Below are positions 26,881 to 36,521 of a stretch of 64,000 nt of DNA, in pieces. How positions within the stretch are numbered: the first letter of the stretch is position 1; each line of letters opens with the position of its first letter. The translations under genes and the position numbers were made by a program. The stretch covers positions 1 through 64,000 of the forward strand of contig NZ_JAJQXA010000010.1 in NCBI RefSeq assembly GCF_021245985.1. The letters run 5' to 3'. The stretch comes from Flavobacterium soyae (GTDB lineage Bacteria > Bacteroidota > Bacteroidia > Flavobacteriales > Flavobacteriaceae). The notes beneath the pieces are model-generated. The model saw nothing but the letters and a program-made list of their open reading frames with translations. It searched no databases and was not told the DNA's origin.

Positions 26881-26919
26881 AAAAAATAAAAAACCCAATA
26901 ACATTAAGTCATTGGGTTT
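26881..26919 (-). terminator. lepA terminator
   Basis: 9-bp inverted repeat AAACCCAAT / ATTGGGTTT (26891-26899 with 26911-26919), followed on the minus strand by a long T-rich run. It lies 42 bp after the lepA stop. Confidence 0.8.
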
Positions 26920-26960
26920 AAATCTATATTCTATTATCTCGATTCTTTCTTCTAAAAAAA

Positions 26961-28757
26961 TTAATCGTTAAGTTTCAAAACAGCCATAAACGCCTCTTGC
27001 GGAATCTCAACGTTTCCTACCTGACGCATACGTTTTTTACCTTTTTTCTGTTTTTCAAGAAGTTTACGCTTACGCGAAATATCCCCTCCGTAACATTTTG
27101 CGGTAACGTCTTTACGAAGTGCTTTAATCGTTTCACGAGCGATAATTTTAGCTCCAATTGCTGCCTGAATCGGAATATCGAATTGCTGTCTTGGGATTAA
27201 CTCGCGTAATTTCTCGGTCATTTTTTTACCGATGTTGTATGCATTATCTTCGTGAATTAATGCTGAAAGCGCATCAACCGTTTGAGCATTTAAAAGAACA
27301 TCAAGTTTAACTAATTTCGAAGTTCTCATCCCGATTGGAGAGTAATCAAAAGAAGCATAACCTTTAGAAACCGTTTTTAAACGATCGTAAAAATCAAATA
27401 CAATTTCGGCCAAAGGCATATCAAAATTCAACTCAACTCTTTCAGTCGTTAAATAAGTTTGATTCGTAATTAAGCCACGTTTTTCAATACATAAACTCAT
27501 TACGTTTCCAACAAAGTCAGATTTAGTAATAATTGTAGCTTTAATATAAGGCTCTTCAACTCTGTCCAGTTTTGAAGGTTCTGGCAAGTCAGAAGGATTA
27601 TTTACGATCAAAGCTTTTTCCGGTTCTTTTTTGGTGTAAGCCAAGTACGAAACGTTAGGAACCGTAGTAATTACAGTCATATCGAACTCACGCTCTAAAC
27701 GTTCCTGGATAATTTCCATGTGAAGCATTCCTAAGAATCCGCATCGGAAACCAAATCCTAACGCAGCAGAACTCTCAGGAGTAAATACTAACGAAGCATC
27801 GTTTAGCTGTAATTTCTCCATTGACGAACGTAAATCTTCATAATCTTCAGTATCAACAGGATAAATTCCCGCAAATACCATTGGTTTTACATCCTCAAAA
27901 CCAGTAATCATATTCGTAGTCGGAACTTTTGCATCCGTAATTGTATCACCAACTTTTACTTCGCGCGCCTCTTTAATTCCAGAAATCAAGTAGCCAACAT
28001 CTCCGGCAGAAACTACATTTTTAGGAACCTGATTTAATTTTAAAGTTCCAATTTCGTCAGCAAAATATTCATTGTCTGTAGCCATGAATTTAATTTTCTG
28101 ACCTTTTTTAATTTCACCATTTACAACTCTAAAGATTACTTCGATCCCGCGAAACGGATTATAAACCGAGTCAAAAATCAAAGCTTGTAATGGTTCTTCA
28201 GGATTTCCTTTTGGAGCTGGGATTTTTTCAATAATAGCTGCCAAAATATTTTCAACACCAAAACCTGTTTTTCCAGAGGCGTGAATAATATCTTCTAATT
28301 TACATCCTAATAAATCAATAATATCGTCGCTTACTTCTTCTGGATTTGCACTTGGTAAATCAACTTTGTTTAAAACAGGAATAATTTCCAGATCATTCTC
28401 TAAAGCCAGATACAAGTTAGAAATAGTCTGCGCCTGAATACTTTGTGCCGCGTCGACAATCAAAAGCGCACCTTCGCAGGCAGCAATCGATCTTGAAACT
28501 TCGTATGAAAAGTCAACGTGTCCCGGAGTGTCGATTAAGTTTAAGATATATTCTTCACCCTTATAAGTATATTCCATTTGTATGGCGTGACTTTTAATGG
28601 TAATACCGCGCTCGCGCTCCAGATCCATGTTGTCAAGCAATTGTGCTTTTTCCTCACGAGCTGTAACAGTTTGAGTAGCGCCCAATAATCGGTCTGCCAG
28701 TGTACTTTTACCGTGGTCAATGTGTGCAATAATGCAAAAGTTACGTATCTTCTTCAT
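26961..28757 (-). CDS. lepA: Elongation factor 4 (LepA) GTPase
   Basis: 598 residues, standard length. Ribosome-associated translational GTPase implicated in back-translocation or in ribosome assembly and initiation. The G domain has [34 protein letters not shown] and NKVDL. EF-G-like domains II, III and V follow, then the LepA-specific C-terminal domain (from ~[20 protein letters not shown] to MRQVG). Cytoplasm or membrane-associated. Monocistronic with a -7 element about 90 bases upstream. Confidence 0.97.
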   Translation of the reverse strand: MKKIRNFCIIAHIDHGKSTLADRLLGATQTVTAREEKAQLLDNMDLERERGITIKSHAIQMEYTYKGEEYILNLIDTPGHVDFSYEVSRSIAACEGALLIVDAAQSIQAQTISNLYLALENDLEIIPVLNKVDLPSANPEEVSDDIIDLLGCKLEDIIHASGKTGFGVENILAAIIEKIPAPKGNPEEPLQALIFDSVYNPFRGIEVIFRVVNGEIKKGQKIKFMATDNEYFADEIGTLKLNQVPKNVVSAGDVGYLISGIKEAREVKVGDTITDAKVPTTNMITGFEDVKPMVFAGIYPVDTEDYEDLRSSMEKLQLNDASLVFTPESSAALGFGFRCGFLGMLHMEIIQERLEREFDMTVITTVPNVSYLAYTKKEPEKALIVNNPSDLPEPSKLDRVEEPYIKATIITKSDFVGNVMSLCIEKRGLITNQTYLTTERVELNFDMPLAEIVFDFYDRLKTVSKGYASFDYSPIGMRTSKLVKLDVLLNAQTVDALSALIHEDNAYNIGKKMTEKLRELIPRQQFDIPIQAAIGAKIIARETIKALRKDVTAKCYGGDISRKRKLLEKQKKGKKRMRQVGNVEIPQEAFMAVLKLND

Positions 28758-28846
28758 TTTAATATATCAGTTCTCTAATCGAGTTTAAAGTATTTTTTTG
28801 GATGCAGTGCGTTATAACAATTGTTTTAACGCCTCTTATTAAGGGG

Positions 28847-28854
28847 CAAAGATA
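28847..28854 (-). promoter_or_regulatory. lepA -7 promoter element
   Basis: TATCTTTG on the minus strand. The predicted leader is about 80 bases. Confidence 0.45.
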
Positions 28855-28920
28855 GCGCAAAGTTTTGGATTCTGGAATGATGTACGATGGATAGTTAAAT
28901 CGTAGAATTTAATTTTCTAA

Positions 28921-29655
28921 TTAAAACTCAAAATTAAAACCTTTTTCAGTCAGTTTCTTGTAGATTTCGGCATCAAATTTATAGAGTTTTGCGGCTCTGT
29001 GCGAAACATCCTGCTGCTTTTCATCGAGTGCCAAAAGCAGTTTCATATGCAGAATTTTTCGGCGGAAATTAGACTTATCCAATTCAATTCCCAGGATTTC
29101 CTCATAAAGGTGCATTAATTGCAATAAAGTAAATTTTTCAGGAAGTAAATTAAAACCAATAGGAGCCTGACGAACGCGGTTACGGAGCTGCATTAAACTG
29201 AATTCAAGAATTTCATTATGGTCAAAAATTAAATCTGGGACATCTTTAATCTTATGCCATTTAGCTTCAATTACTGTATTGCTGGCTTGAATGTTATAAT
29301 CTTCCCGATTTACCAAGGTGTAATATCCAATGGTAATAACTCTTTCTGTTTTTACACGATCCGGATCAGTAAAAGCTTTTAGTTGTTCCAGATAAATATT
29401 ATCAAGACTCGTAAGTTCATATAATATTCGAAGAGCAGCATTATCCACACTTTCTTCAAGTTGTAAATTTCCTCCAAGAAGTCCCCATTTTCCAATACTT
29501 TCTCCTTCGGCATGCTGAACTAAAAGAACTTCAAGATTTTTTTTATCAAATGAAAAAATAACACAATCGATACTTATGCCGTCTATAACTACCTTTTTAT
29601 CAGCAGTTATAACGGTATCCGTTTCAGTTATATGTTTTGAAGATGAAAATGGCAT
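28921..29655 (-). CDS. Nudix-fold sugar-responsive transcriptional regulator (second of tandem pair)
   Basis: 244 residues. N-terminal Nudix fold (~25-150) with a degraded catalytic box: GNLQLEESVDNAALRILYEL keeps the first Gly and Glu, but REUXEEXGU is RILYELTSL, lacking key Glu and Gly. Hydrolysis is therefore unlikely and ligand sensing likely. C-terminal winged helix (~158-244). This NrtR/AraR-like architecture controls sugar utilisation in Bacteroidetes (established for arabinose in Bacteroides). The last 87 residues differ from the upstream paralogue at only three positions. Its ATG overlaps the upstream stop codon (TAATG), so the two are translationally coupled. Divergent from the susC operon, which is the probable target. 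Confidence 0.9.
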   Translation of the reverse strand: MPFSSSKHITETDTVITADKKVVIDGISIDCVIFSFDKKNLEVLLVQHAEGESIGKWGLLGGNLQLEESVDNAALRILYELTSLDNIYLEQLKAFTDPDRVKTERVITIGYYTLVNREDYNIQASNTVIEAKWHKIKDVPDLIFDHNEILEFSLMQLRNRVRQAPIGFNLLPEKFTLLQLMHLYEEILGIELDKSNFRRKILHMKLLLALDEKQQDVSHRAAKLYKFDAEIYKKLTEKGFNFEF

Positions 29656-30392
29656 TAAAATTCAAAATTAAATCCTTTTTCAGTAAGTTTCTTATAAATT
29701 TCGGGATCGAATTTATACAATTTTGCTGCTCTATGCGATACATCCTGCTGTTTTTCATCTAATGCAGCCAATAATTTCATGTGCAGAATTTTTCGGCGGA
29801 AATTAGATTTATCCATTTCAATCCCAAGAATTTCTTCATAAAGATGCATCAATTGCAATAATGTAAATTTTTCCGGTAAAAGATTAAATCCAATAGGTGC
29901 CTGACGAACACGGTTACGAAGATTTTTGATACTATAAGATAAAATTTCGTTATGATCGTAAATCAAATCAGGAATACTGTTGATCTTATACCATTTGGCG
30001 TCAGAGGCTGTAAAACCTGCTTTAATATTATAATCTTCTCTTTTTACAAGTGCATAATATCCAATAGTGATAACACGTCGCAGCGGGAAACGATCCGGAT
30101 CTCCAAAAGCTTTTAACTGCTCCAGATAAATATTATCAAGACCCGTAAGTTCGTTCAATAAACGATGCGCCGCATCATCGGTGCTTTCTCTTTTATAAAT
30201 CCATCCGCCGGGTAAACCCCATTTTCCTTTACTGATACCTTCTGCGTGCTGAACCAAAAGTACTTCCACACTTCCTTCATCAAAACCAAAAACAACGCAG
30301 TCAATCGTGATTGCATTCATTGCATTTTGTTCGCTTTTTGCAACAGAGTCGGCATCTACTTTTTTATCCATGTGCGAAATAAATTTTGACAA
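29655..30392 (-). CDS. Nudix-fold sugar-responsive transcriptional regulator (first of tandem pair)
   Basis: 245 residues. Nudix-like domain ~28-155 with GLPGGWIYKRESTDDAAHRLLNEL: the GX5E part is intact, but the REUXEE part reads RLLNEL, so metal-binding Glu residues are missing. The winged-helix half (RNRVRQAPIGFNLL to the end) is almost identical to that of the downstream gene, while the Nudix half is clearly more diverged. I infer two sensors for different sugars acting on the same operator, or a heterodimer. First gene of a two-gene operon reading away from susC. No hybrid two-component regulator is present, so these are the likely regulators of the locus. Confidence 0.9.
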   Translation of the reverse strand: MSKFISHMDKKVDADSVAKSEQNAMNAITIDCVVFGFDEGSVEVLLVQHAEGISKGKWGLPGGWIYKRESTDDAAHRLLNELTGLDNIYLEQLKAFGDPDRFPLRRVITIGYYALVKREDYNIKAGFTASDAKWYKINSIPDLIYDHNEILSYSIKNLRNRVRQAPIGFNLLPEKFTLLQLMHLYEEILGIEMDKSNFRRKILHMKLLAALDEKQQDVSHRAAKLYKFDPEIYKKLTEKGFNFEF

Positions 30393-30872
30393 ATTAAATA
30401 AATAAAATGCATAACTATCTTTTTTAATTACTTAATATTTTTTTAACAAAGCAAAAAATTGACAATCCATTGTTTGAAATTATAATGAAAAACCAATTTT
30501 AGAATAAAAATATTTTAAACTATTGATTATTAAAATGATATAATGTAATTTTTTTAATATTTTTTTTGTAACTTTTTGTTTTGTTCTTGTTATATTAATA
30601 AAAATGAATCCATATAAATCAGAATTAAAAAAAAATAACCTTAATATTTTGCTAAAATAGAAAAAAAGTTTTACACTTGTAGTCAAATTTACCATAAGAT
30701 AAGTTCAATATGACTATAAGTTTTAAAAAGAACAATTTTACGGATAATAAATGCGGCAGGAAATGTTTTAAAAATTAAATATTCTCCGGGCAGAAAACAT
30801 TCAAATGAAACTTACACTTTGATTACAAATAAAAATAGTAACTAACTTAATTTAAACCAACTCTTATTAACT
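30393..30872. promoter_or_regulatory. Divergent control region between regulators and susC
   Basis: 480 bp, very AT-rich, no credible gene. It contains an inverted repeat ACTTGTAGTCA (30675-30685) / TGACTATAAGT (30711-30721), one mismatch, 25-bp spacer, and a direct repeat TTACACTT at 30671-30678 and 30812-30819. TACACTTTG at 30813-30821 resembles a -7 element with one extra base, about 50 bases before the susC ATG. These are the best operator and promoter candidates for the locus. Confidence 0.5.
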
Positions 30873-33800
30873 ATGAAAAGCAAATATTGTATTAAAACAA
30901 CAATGTTCTCGTTTTGCACGACACTGTTGTTTAGCTTATTTATGATACAGTCGGGTTTTGCTCAGGCACAATCCGGATCTGTGAGTGGAACTGTAACATC
31001 GGCTGTTGACGGAATGGGAATTCCGGGAGCAAGTGTCGGTGTCGAAGGAACAAAAACGGCTGCTGCAACCGATTTTGATGGAAAATTTAAAATAGAAGCA
31101 AAAACAGGAGATGTACTTGTATTTACTTTTATTGGATTCAAAACGCAGAAAGTAACCGTAGGAACTCAAAAAACTATTAATGTTACAATGCAGGAAGAAA
31201 CTGCAGAACTTAAAGAAATTGTGGTTATCGGGTACGGTACACAAAAGAAAAAGGTAAATACTGCGGCAACTTCATTAGTATCTGGAAAAGATATTCAAAA
31301 TGTAGCTAGTCAGGATGTTGTAAATGCTTTGCAAGGCCAGGCTTCAGGAATAAATGTTACCTCAGCTTCAGGACAACCGGGCGCAGGAATGGTAGTGAAC
31401 ATTCGTGGAGTTGGAACAGCTGGAAACAGTACGCCGCTTTATGTAGTGGATGGTGTTGTTGTAGATAACGGAATTGGATATCTTGATCCTTCTTCGATAG
31501 AAAGGATCGACGTTCTTAAAGATGCTTCTGCAGGATCTATTTATGGAGCAAGAGCAGCAAACGGAGTTATTTTGGTAACAACCAAAAAAGGAAAAGACGG
31601 GAAAATGAATGTGGCATTTAATACTTACACTGGTTTTCAGCAAGTAGCAAAAAAACTAGATTTATTAAATACTCAGGAGTATACCACCATTATGAATGAG
31701 GCCCGTGTAAATTCTGGTTTAACACCATTGTATACACAAGCACAAATTGCAGCTTTTCCAGACCACGATTGGCAAGATGATTTGTTTAATGATGGAGCTA
31801 TGAAACAAAATCACTCTCTTACAATTAGTGGCGGTGATAAAAAATCTACAATTTCTACAGGATTGTCTTATTACGGACAAGAAGGAATGATTGGCGGAGT
31901 TAACAATCAATCAGATTATAACCGTGTTACTTTTAATGTAAACTCAACTTCAGAAGTTATTGAAAATCACTTGAAAATTGGAGAAAATTTCTCTTTTGCC
32001 AATATTAAAAGTTCGGGAGTTGCAGATCAGGGAATTTACAATAATGGTATCAGAAGCTTCTTAAACGCTGCGCCTATTGATGCTGCTTACGATGCAAACG
32101 GAAATTTTGCTCATTCAGTTATTTCAGCTGATATCAGTAACCCTTTAGGATCTTTGTACTACAATAACTTTAATGAAACTAAAATAAACCGTTACGTAGG
32201 GAACATTTTTGCAGAATTAAAATTTTTAAGAAACTTTACTTACAGAACAAGTTTTGGTGTTGATATGAGCGATAATACTTACCGTTCATTCAGGCCTGTT
32301 TATTCTCTTTCATCAAACGATAATAATACGGTTTCGAGTGTAACACAAAACGCCACCAAATCATTAGGCTGGATTTTTGAAAACACGGTTCAGTATAAAG
32401 GAACATTAAACGGAGCACATAATTTTGATGTATTAGTAGGTACTTCTGCTAAAAAGAATACTTCAGACTTTATGGAAGGAACCGGTAAAAACTTAACTTT
32501 TGATGATTTTGCACATGCTTACTTAAGCAATGCTACAGATCAAACATCAAATACAGTAAAAGGAAACCGTTCAGATTATGCGATTCAATCTTATTTTGGG
32601 CGTTTGTTGTATGACTACAATAATAAATACTTGTTTACAGCAACAATCAGAAGAGACGGTTCATCAAATTTTGCAGATTCACACAGATACGGAAATTTCC
32701 CATCAGTTTCTGCAGGTTGGAATGTTGACAAAGAAGGTTTCTTTCCAGAAAATAAAGTAGTGCAAAGTCTTAAATTAAGAGCAAGCTGGGGACAAAATGG
32801 TAACGACCAGATTCCTGCCTTTTCTTATATGTCAACAATAAGTACTTACAATAAAAGTTACCATTTTGGTACTACCGACGAAACATTACAAACAGGTGCA
32901 AGCCCGGATCAATTATCAAACCGTAATTTAAAATGGGAAACATCAGAACAATTAGATTTTGGTTTTGATGCTACTCTGTTTACCAATTTTACAGTAACAT
33001 TTGATTACTACGATAAAAAAACCAAAGACTGGTTAGTTCTTGCTTCTATCCCAACTTATGCAGGGGCAACAGCTCCTTATATAAATGGTGGAGATATTCA
33101 AAATAAAGGAGTGGAGCTTTCGCTTGCTTATCGTACTAATTTTGGAAAAGACTGGAATTTCTCTGTAAACGGAAATATTTCACACAACGAAAATAAAGTA
33201 ATTAGAGTTGCTAACAGCGAAGGAATTATTCATGGAGATTCTAACCTGTTATTTCAGGGAACAGATGAGATGAACCGTGTTGAGGTAGGCAAACCTATTG
33301 GTTATTTCTACGGATTAAAAACAGACGGAATTTTCCAGAATGCTGCTGAAGTTGCGGCAGGAGTACAGCCAAATGCAGTACCAGGAGATGTGCGTTTTGT
33401 GGACTTGAACGGTGACGGAAAAATTGACGCAAACGATAAAACTGAGGTTGGAAATCCAAATCCTGATTTTACGTATGGTTTAAATTTTGATCTTTCATAT
33501 AAAGCATTCGATATTTCAATTTACACTTATGGAGTAGCTGGAAGTCAAAATGTTTTTGGAATTCACGACCCAACTCGTGCCTATACAAACAACACTACCG
33601 ATGTTTTAAACAGATGGACAACAGAAGGAAGTTCTAACAGAGTTCCAAGAGTTACCTACGGAGCAGATACAAATGGTAATTATACCAGATTCTCTGATTT
33701 GTATGTTCAAAATGCTGATTTCTACAGAATCAAGAATGCAACGATTGGATGTGACTTAACGAAATTATCAAATAAGTTAAACTTCTTTAGTAAGTTTAGA

Positions 33801-33962
33801 GTGTATGTTGCGGCAAATAACTTATTCACCTTTACAAAATACCAGGGAATGGATCCGGAAATTGGTTTCGGAAACAGTAATCAAACTTGGGCAAAAGGTA
33901 TTGACGTAGGATTTTATCCACAGCCAAGAACGTACATGATGGGACTAAATGTTAACTTTTAA
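30873..33962 (+). CDS. SusC/RagA-type TonB-dependent outer-membrane transporter
   Basis: 1029 residues. Signal peptide 1-30 (ending SGFAQ), carboxypeptidase-regulatory-like domain ~35-107, TonB-box-like segment LKEIVVIGYGTQKKK (113-127), plug domain (~130-240, VVNIRGVGTAGN and PLYVVDGV) and a C-terminal beta-barrel ending in MMGLNVNF. Imports oligosaccharides across the outer membrane using TonB energy, with SusD as lid. First gene of the polysaccharide locus, 3 bp before susD. The cargo is inferred to be xyloglucan oligosaccharides from the downstream enzymes. Confidence 0.95.
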   Translation: MKSKYCIKTTMFSFCTTLLFSLFMIQSGFAQAQSGSVSGTVTSAVDGMGIPGASVGVEGTKTAAATDFDGKFKIEAKTGDVLVFTFIGFKTQKVTVGTQKTINVTMQEETAELKEIVVIGYGTQKKKVNTAATSLVSGKDIQNVASQDVVNALQGQASGINVTSASGQPGAGMVVNIRGVGTAGNSTPLYVVDGVVVDNGIGYLDPSSIERIDVLKDASAGSIYGARAANGVILVTTKKGKDGKMNVAFNTYTGFQQVAKKLDLLNTQEYTTIMNEARVNSGLTPLYTQAQIAAFPDHDWQDDLFNDGAMKQNHSLTISGGDKKSTISTGLSYYGQEGMIGGVNNQSDYNRVTFNVNSTSEVIENHLKIGENFSFANIKSSGVADQGIYNNGIRSFLNAAPIDAAYDANGNFAHSVISADISNPLGSLYYNNFNETKINRYVGNIFAELKFLRNFTYRTSFGVDMSDNTYRSFRPVYSLSSNDNNTVSSVTQNATKSLGWIFENTVQYKGTLNGAHNFDVLVGTSAKKNTSDFMEGTGKNLTFDDFAHAYLSNATDQTSNTVKGNRSDYAIQSYFGRLLYDYNNKYLFTATIRRDGSSNFADSHRYGNFPSVSAGWNVDKEGFFPENKVVQSLKLRASWGQNGNDQIPAFSYMSTISTYNKSYHFGTTDETLQTGASPDQLSNRNLKWETSEQLDFGFDATLFTNFTVTFDYYDKKTKDWLVLASIPTYAGATAPYINGGDIQNKGVELSLAYRTNFGKDWNFSVNGNISHNENKVIRVANSEGIIHGDSNLLFQGTDEMNRVEVGKPIGYFYGLKTDGIFQNAAEVAAGVQPNAVPGDVRFVDLNGDGKIDANDKTEVGNPNPDFTYGLNFDLSYKAFDISIYTYGVAGSQNVFGIHDPTRAYTNNTTDVLNRWTTEGSSNRVPRVTYGADTNGNYTRFSDLYVQNADFYRIKNATIGCDLTKLSNKLNFFSKFRVYVAANNLFTFTKYQGMDPEIGFGNSNQTWAKGIDVGFYPQPRTYMMGLNVNF

Positions 33963-33965
33963 ATT

Positions 33966-35555
33966 ATGAAAACGATGAAAAAATATATAAAATTATTTGC
34001 TGTTTCAAGCTTATTCGTTTTAGGGGCTTGTTCAGAGGATTTTCTTGACACTGAGCCTTCTACAACTAAGGTTGAAGAAAATTTTTATAAAACTCCAACT
34101 GATGCTTACCAAGGGTTAATTGCTGTTTATGATATATTACAGCGCGAAGCTTACGGCGGACCTCTGCTAATTAGCGAACAAGCTTCTGACGATTGTTTTG
34201 GAGGATATGGTACTGCAGATGCGCAGGGAGATATTGAATGGGACCGATTTTTATTTGTCTCTAATAAAGACATGAATGCTGATGCTTGGAAAAACGCTTA
34301 TTTAGGAATTTACAGAGCTAATATTTTATTAGAAAATCTGGATAAAGTAAACTGGGGATCTGATACGGCGCTAAAAACCAGATACGAAGCAGAAGCTCGT
34401 TTTTTAAGAGCACATTTTCATTTTCAGGCAGCAAAAATGTTTGGAGATATAGTTCCTTTAGATCATACAATTACGTCTACAGAATTTCAACTGCCAAGAC
34501 AAGCTGCTGAGGTTACTTACGCTTTAATTGCCAATGATTTGAAATTTGCTGCAGATAATTTAAGCAATGATAACTACTCACAAAGAGGAAATGCAAATTA
34601 CGGACGTATTACAAAGTGGGCTGCCGAAGCTTATTTAGCCAGAACCTTTTTATTCTACACAGATTATTACAAAAAAGCAGATTTGGCTGGTGTAATAACA
34701 AAAGCACAGGCTGTAACTTATATTAATGATGTGGTTGCCAATAGCGGACATGGTTTAGTTGCTGATTTTGCTAATCTTTGGTTAGCAGCTTCTTTTGAAA
34801 ACTTTGTTGGAGAAGACAATACAGAAATGGTCTGGGCCGTTCGTTTTAACGGTTCAGGAAAAGGAGATTGGAGCTTAAATGAAGGAAACCGTTTTCAGGT
34901 TAATATTGCGCCGCGTGGCGGATCAATAGGAAAATATGCAACCGGCTGGGGTGGAGCAACAGTAAATCCAAAATTATACAATGCTTATGAAAATGGAGAT
35001 ACACGTAGAGATGCTACTATCATTAATTATGCAGGTGAAGGTTTAAATTTTGATCAGCAAGCCAGAGACCAGCGCCAATACACTGGATATTCATGGAAAA
35101 AATACTGCCCGATTACAAATGCAGCAGGAACCGCAGTTGTTGAAGCAAACGGAGGAAATTTCCAAATTGATAACTATCAGGATTACGCCATAATTCGTTT
35201 TTCAGATGTTTTATTAATGGCGGCTGAATTGAATTTAACAACAAATGCGGCCTTGGCACAAACAGATTATGATAGAGTTCGTGATCGTGCTTTTAAAAAT
35301 GCTTTACATAGACTTCCTGTAACACAAGCGCGTATTATGGAAGAACGTCGTTTAGAATTGGCACTTGAAGGACAACGTTATTTTGACTTAATCAGACAAG
35401 GTGTAGATAAAGCAAAAGCTGCTATTGATAATTCAACTGGTGATTCTCAATTTAGTGTAACATTTAGAACAGAAACGCAAGGCTGGTTCCCTCTACCGCA
35501 ATCTCAGATAATACTTTCAAACGGAACTATTACTCAAAATCCAGGCTGGAATTAA
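33966..35555 (+). CDS. SusD/RagB-family surface glycan-binding lipoprotein
   Basis: 529 residues. Lipoprotein signal with lipid-anchor Cys22 (LFVLGAC|SEDF). Family features: N-terminal FLDTEPSTTKVEENFYKTPTDAYQGL, a TPR-like helical core, and the C-terminal MEERRLELALEGQRYFDLIRQG signature. Binds glycan at the cell surface and caps the SusC barrel. Starts 3 bp after susC, so co-transcribed. Internal start at Met4 also possible. Confidence 0.95.
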   Translation: MKTMKKYIKLFAVSSLFVLGACSEDFLDTEPSTTKVEENFYKTPTDAYQGLIAVYDILQREAYGGPLLISEQASDDCFGGYGTADAQGDIEWDRFLFVSNKDMNADAWKNAYLGIYRANILLENLDKVNWGSDTALKTRYEAEARFLRAHFHFQAAKMFGDIVPLDHTITSTEFQLPRQAAEVTYALIANDLKFAADNLSNDNYSQRGNANYGRITKWAAEAYLARTFLFYTDYYKKADLAGVITKAQAVTYINDVVANSGHGLVADFANLWLAASFENFVGEDNTEMVWAVRFNGSGKGDWSLNEGNRFQVNIAPRGGSIGKYATGWGGATVNPKLYNAYENGDTRRDATIINYAGEGLNFDQQARDQRQYTGYSWKKYCPITNAAGTAVVEANGGNFQIDNYQDYAIIRFSDVLLMAAELNLTTNAALAQTDYDRVRDRAFKNALHRLPVTQARIMEERRLELALEGQRYFDLIRQGVDKAKAAIDNSTGDSQFSVTFRTETQGWFPLPQSQIILSNGTITQNPGWN

Positions 35556-35567
35556 CCTTAAAATAAA

Positions 35568-36428
35568 ATGATTATGAAACGTATATTATATATAGTATTA
35601 GCTGCAGTAACTATTGGTTCGATGTTATTTTCATGCGAGCCTGTAGAAGACCGCGACAGTTTACCGGCAGTGACTTTAACACCATCTACGCTTAAGTTTT
35701 CGGTAACACAAAATCCTTCCAATACAAATGAAGTTATTTTAACAAATTCAGATCCGTCGGTAATTTCATATTGGAAATATGTCGACGGTAACGGAAATGA
35801 ATTAGGACATTCTAACAAAAGCAGTGATAAAATTGTATTTCCATTTGCCGGAAAATATACAGTTTATTACACGGCTTATGCAAGGGGAGGTTCTGTAGAA
35901 GCAGCTCCGGTTGAGGTAACGGTAACGAACAATGATGAAGAATATTTCAGCGATCCAAAATGGGGTATGCTTACAAATGGGGTAGCTGGTAAAACATGGG
36001 TATTAAACATGGCAGACCCTGTAGGATGGGCAGGTTTAGATTATCCGGCAGCATCTGGAGACAACTGGAACTGGTTTCCTGATTATGCAAGCAACTCTTG
36101 GGTAATGCCAAATAAAGATTGGGGTGAAATGCATTTGGACTTAAACGGAGGGTATAATACAAGTGTAACTCAGACTGCACTTTCAAGCACTCAGCAGACT
36201 ACGAAACAAGGAACATACAACTTTGATATTGCAAACAACAAACTAACTTTTAACGGCGGTGTTGAAATGCTTTACGGAGGAGATTATTATGGGGATGTAA
36301 GCAACTGGTATAGTGTAAAAGTAGTAGAGTTATCAGCAACATCACTTCGTTTAGCAGTTATTAGAGATAAAAGTAGAACTGGTGAAGGCGTTTGTTTGAT
36401 TGTTTTTCACTACAAACCCAAACCATAA
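35568..36428 (+). CDS. PUL surface lipoprotein, probable glycan-binding (SusE/F position)
   Basis: 286 residues. Lipoprotein signal with Cys23 (IGSMLFSC|EPVED). Residues ~35-120 look like a PKD/Ig-like domain (VISYWKYVDGNG, GKYTVYYTAYARGGS). The C-terminal ~150 residues are Trp- and Tyr-rich (NWNWFPDYASNSWVMPNKDWGEMHLDLNGG in two parts), which suits a carbohydrate-binding face. Third gene of the susCD operon, where SusE/SGBP-type proteins are usually found. I do not recognise a specific family; glycan binding is inferred from position and aromatic content. Confidence 0.8.
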   Translation: MIMKRILYIVLAAVTIGSMLFSCEPVEDRDSLPAVTLTPSTLKFSVTQNPSNTNEVILTNSDPSVISYWKYVDGNGNELGHSNKSSDKIVFPFAGKYTVYYTAYARGGSVEAAPVEVTVTNNDEEYFSDPKWGMLTNGVAGKTWVLNMADPVGWAGLDYPAASGDNWNWFPDYASNSWVMPNKDWGEMHLDLNGGYNTSVTQTALSSTQQTTKQGTYNFDIANNKLTFNGGVEMLYGGDYYGDVSNWYSVKVVELSATSLRLAVIRDKSRTGEGVCLIVFHYKPKP

Positions 36429-36448
36429 TATATTATAAAAAAGAAAAC

Positions 36449-36481
36449 TACCGGTAGGTGATCGATACAGACACCTGTCGG
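36449..36481 (+). terminator. Imperfect hairpin after the susCD operon
   Basis: ACCGGTAGGTG (36449-36459) pairs with CACCTGTCGGT (36471-36481), 9 of 11 pairs. No clear T run, so it may attenuate rather than terminate. Confidence 0.45.
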
Positions 36482-36487
36482 TATGTT

Positions 36488-36495
36488 TATATTTG
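36488..36495 (+). promoter_or_regulatory. -7 promoter element before the GH2 gene
   Basis: TATATTTG, 26 bases before the ATG at 36522 and directly after the hairpin, suggesting a separate transcription start for the enzyme genes. Confidence 0.45.
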
Positions 36496-36521
36496 TTTTA
36501 TAATCCATTAAACTACTATCT

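Noticed and set aside
30480..30695. 71-residue open frame on the minus strand in the divergent control region
   Set aside because: It reflects AT-rich DNA (Phe/Leu/Ile/Lys only) and covers the candidate operator; no start context.
31368..31643. Cys/Ser-rich antisense frame within susC
   Set aside because: Shadow frame of a long, well-supported gene.
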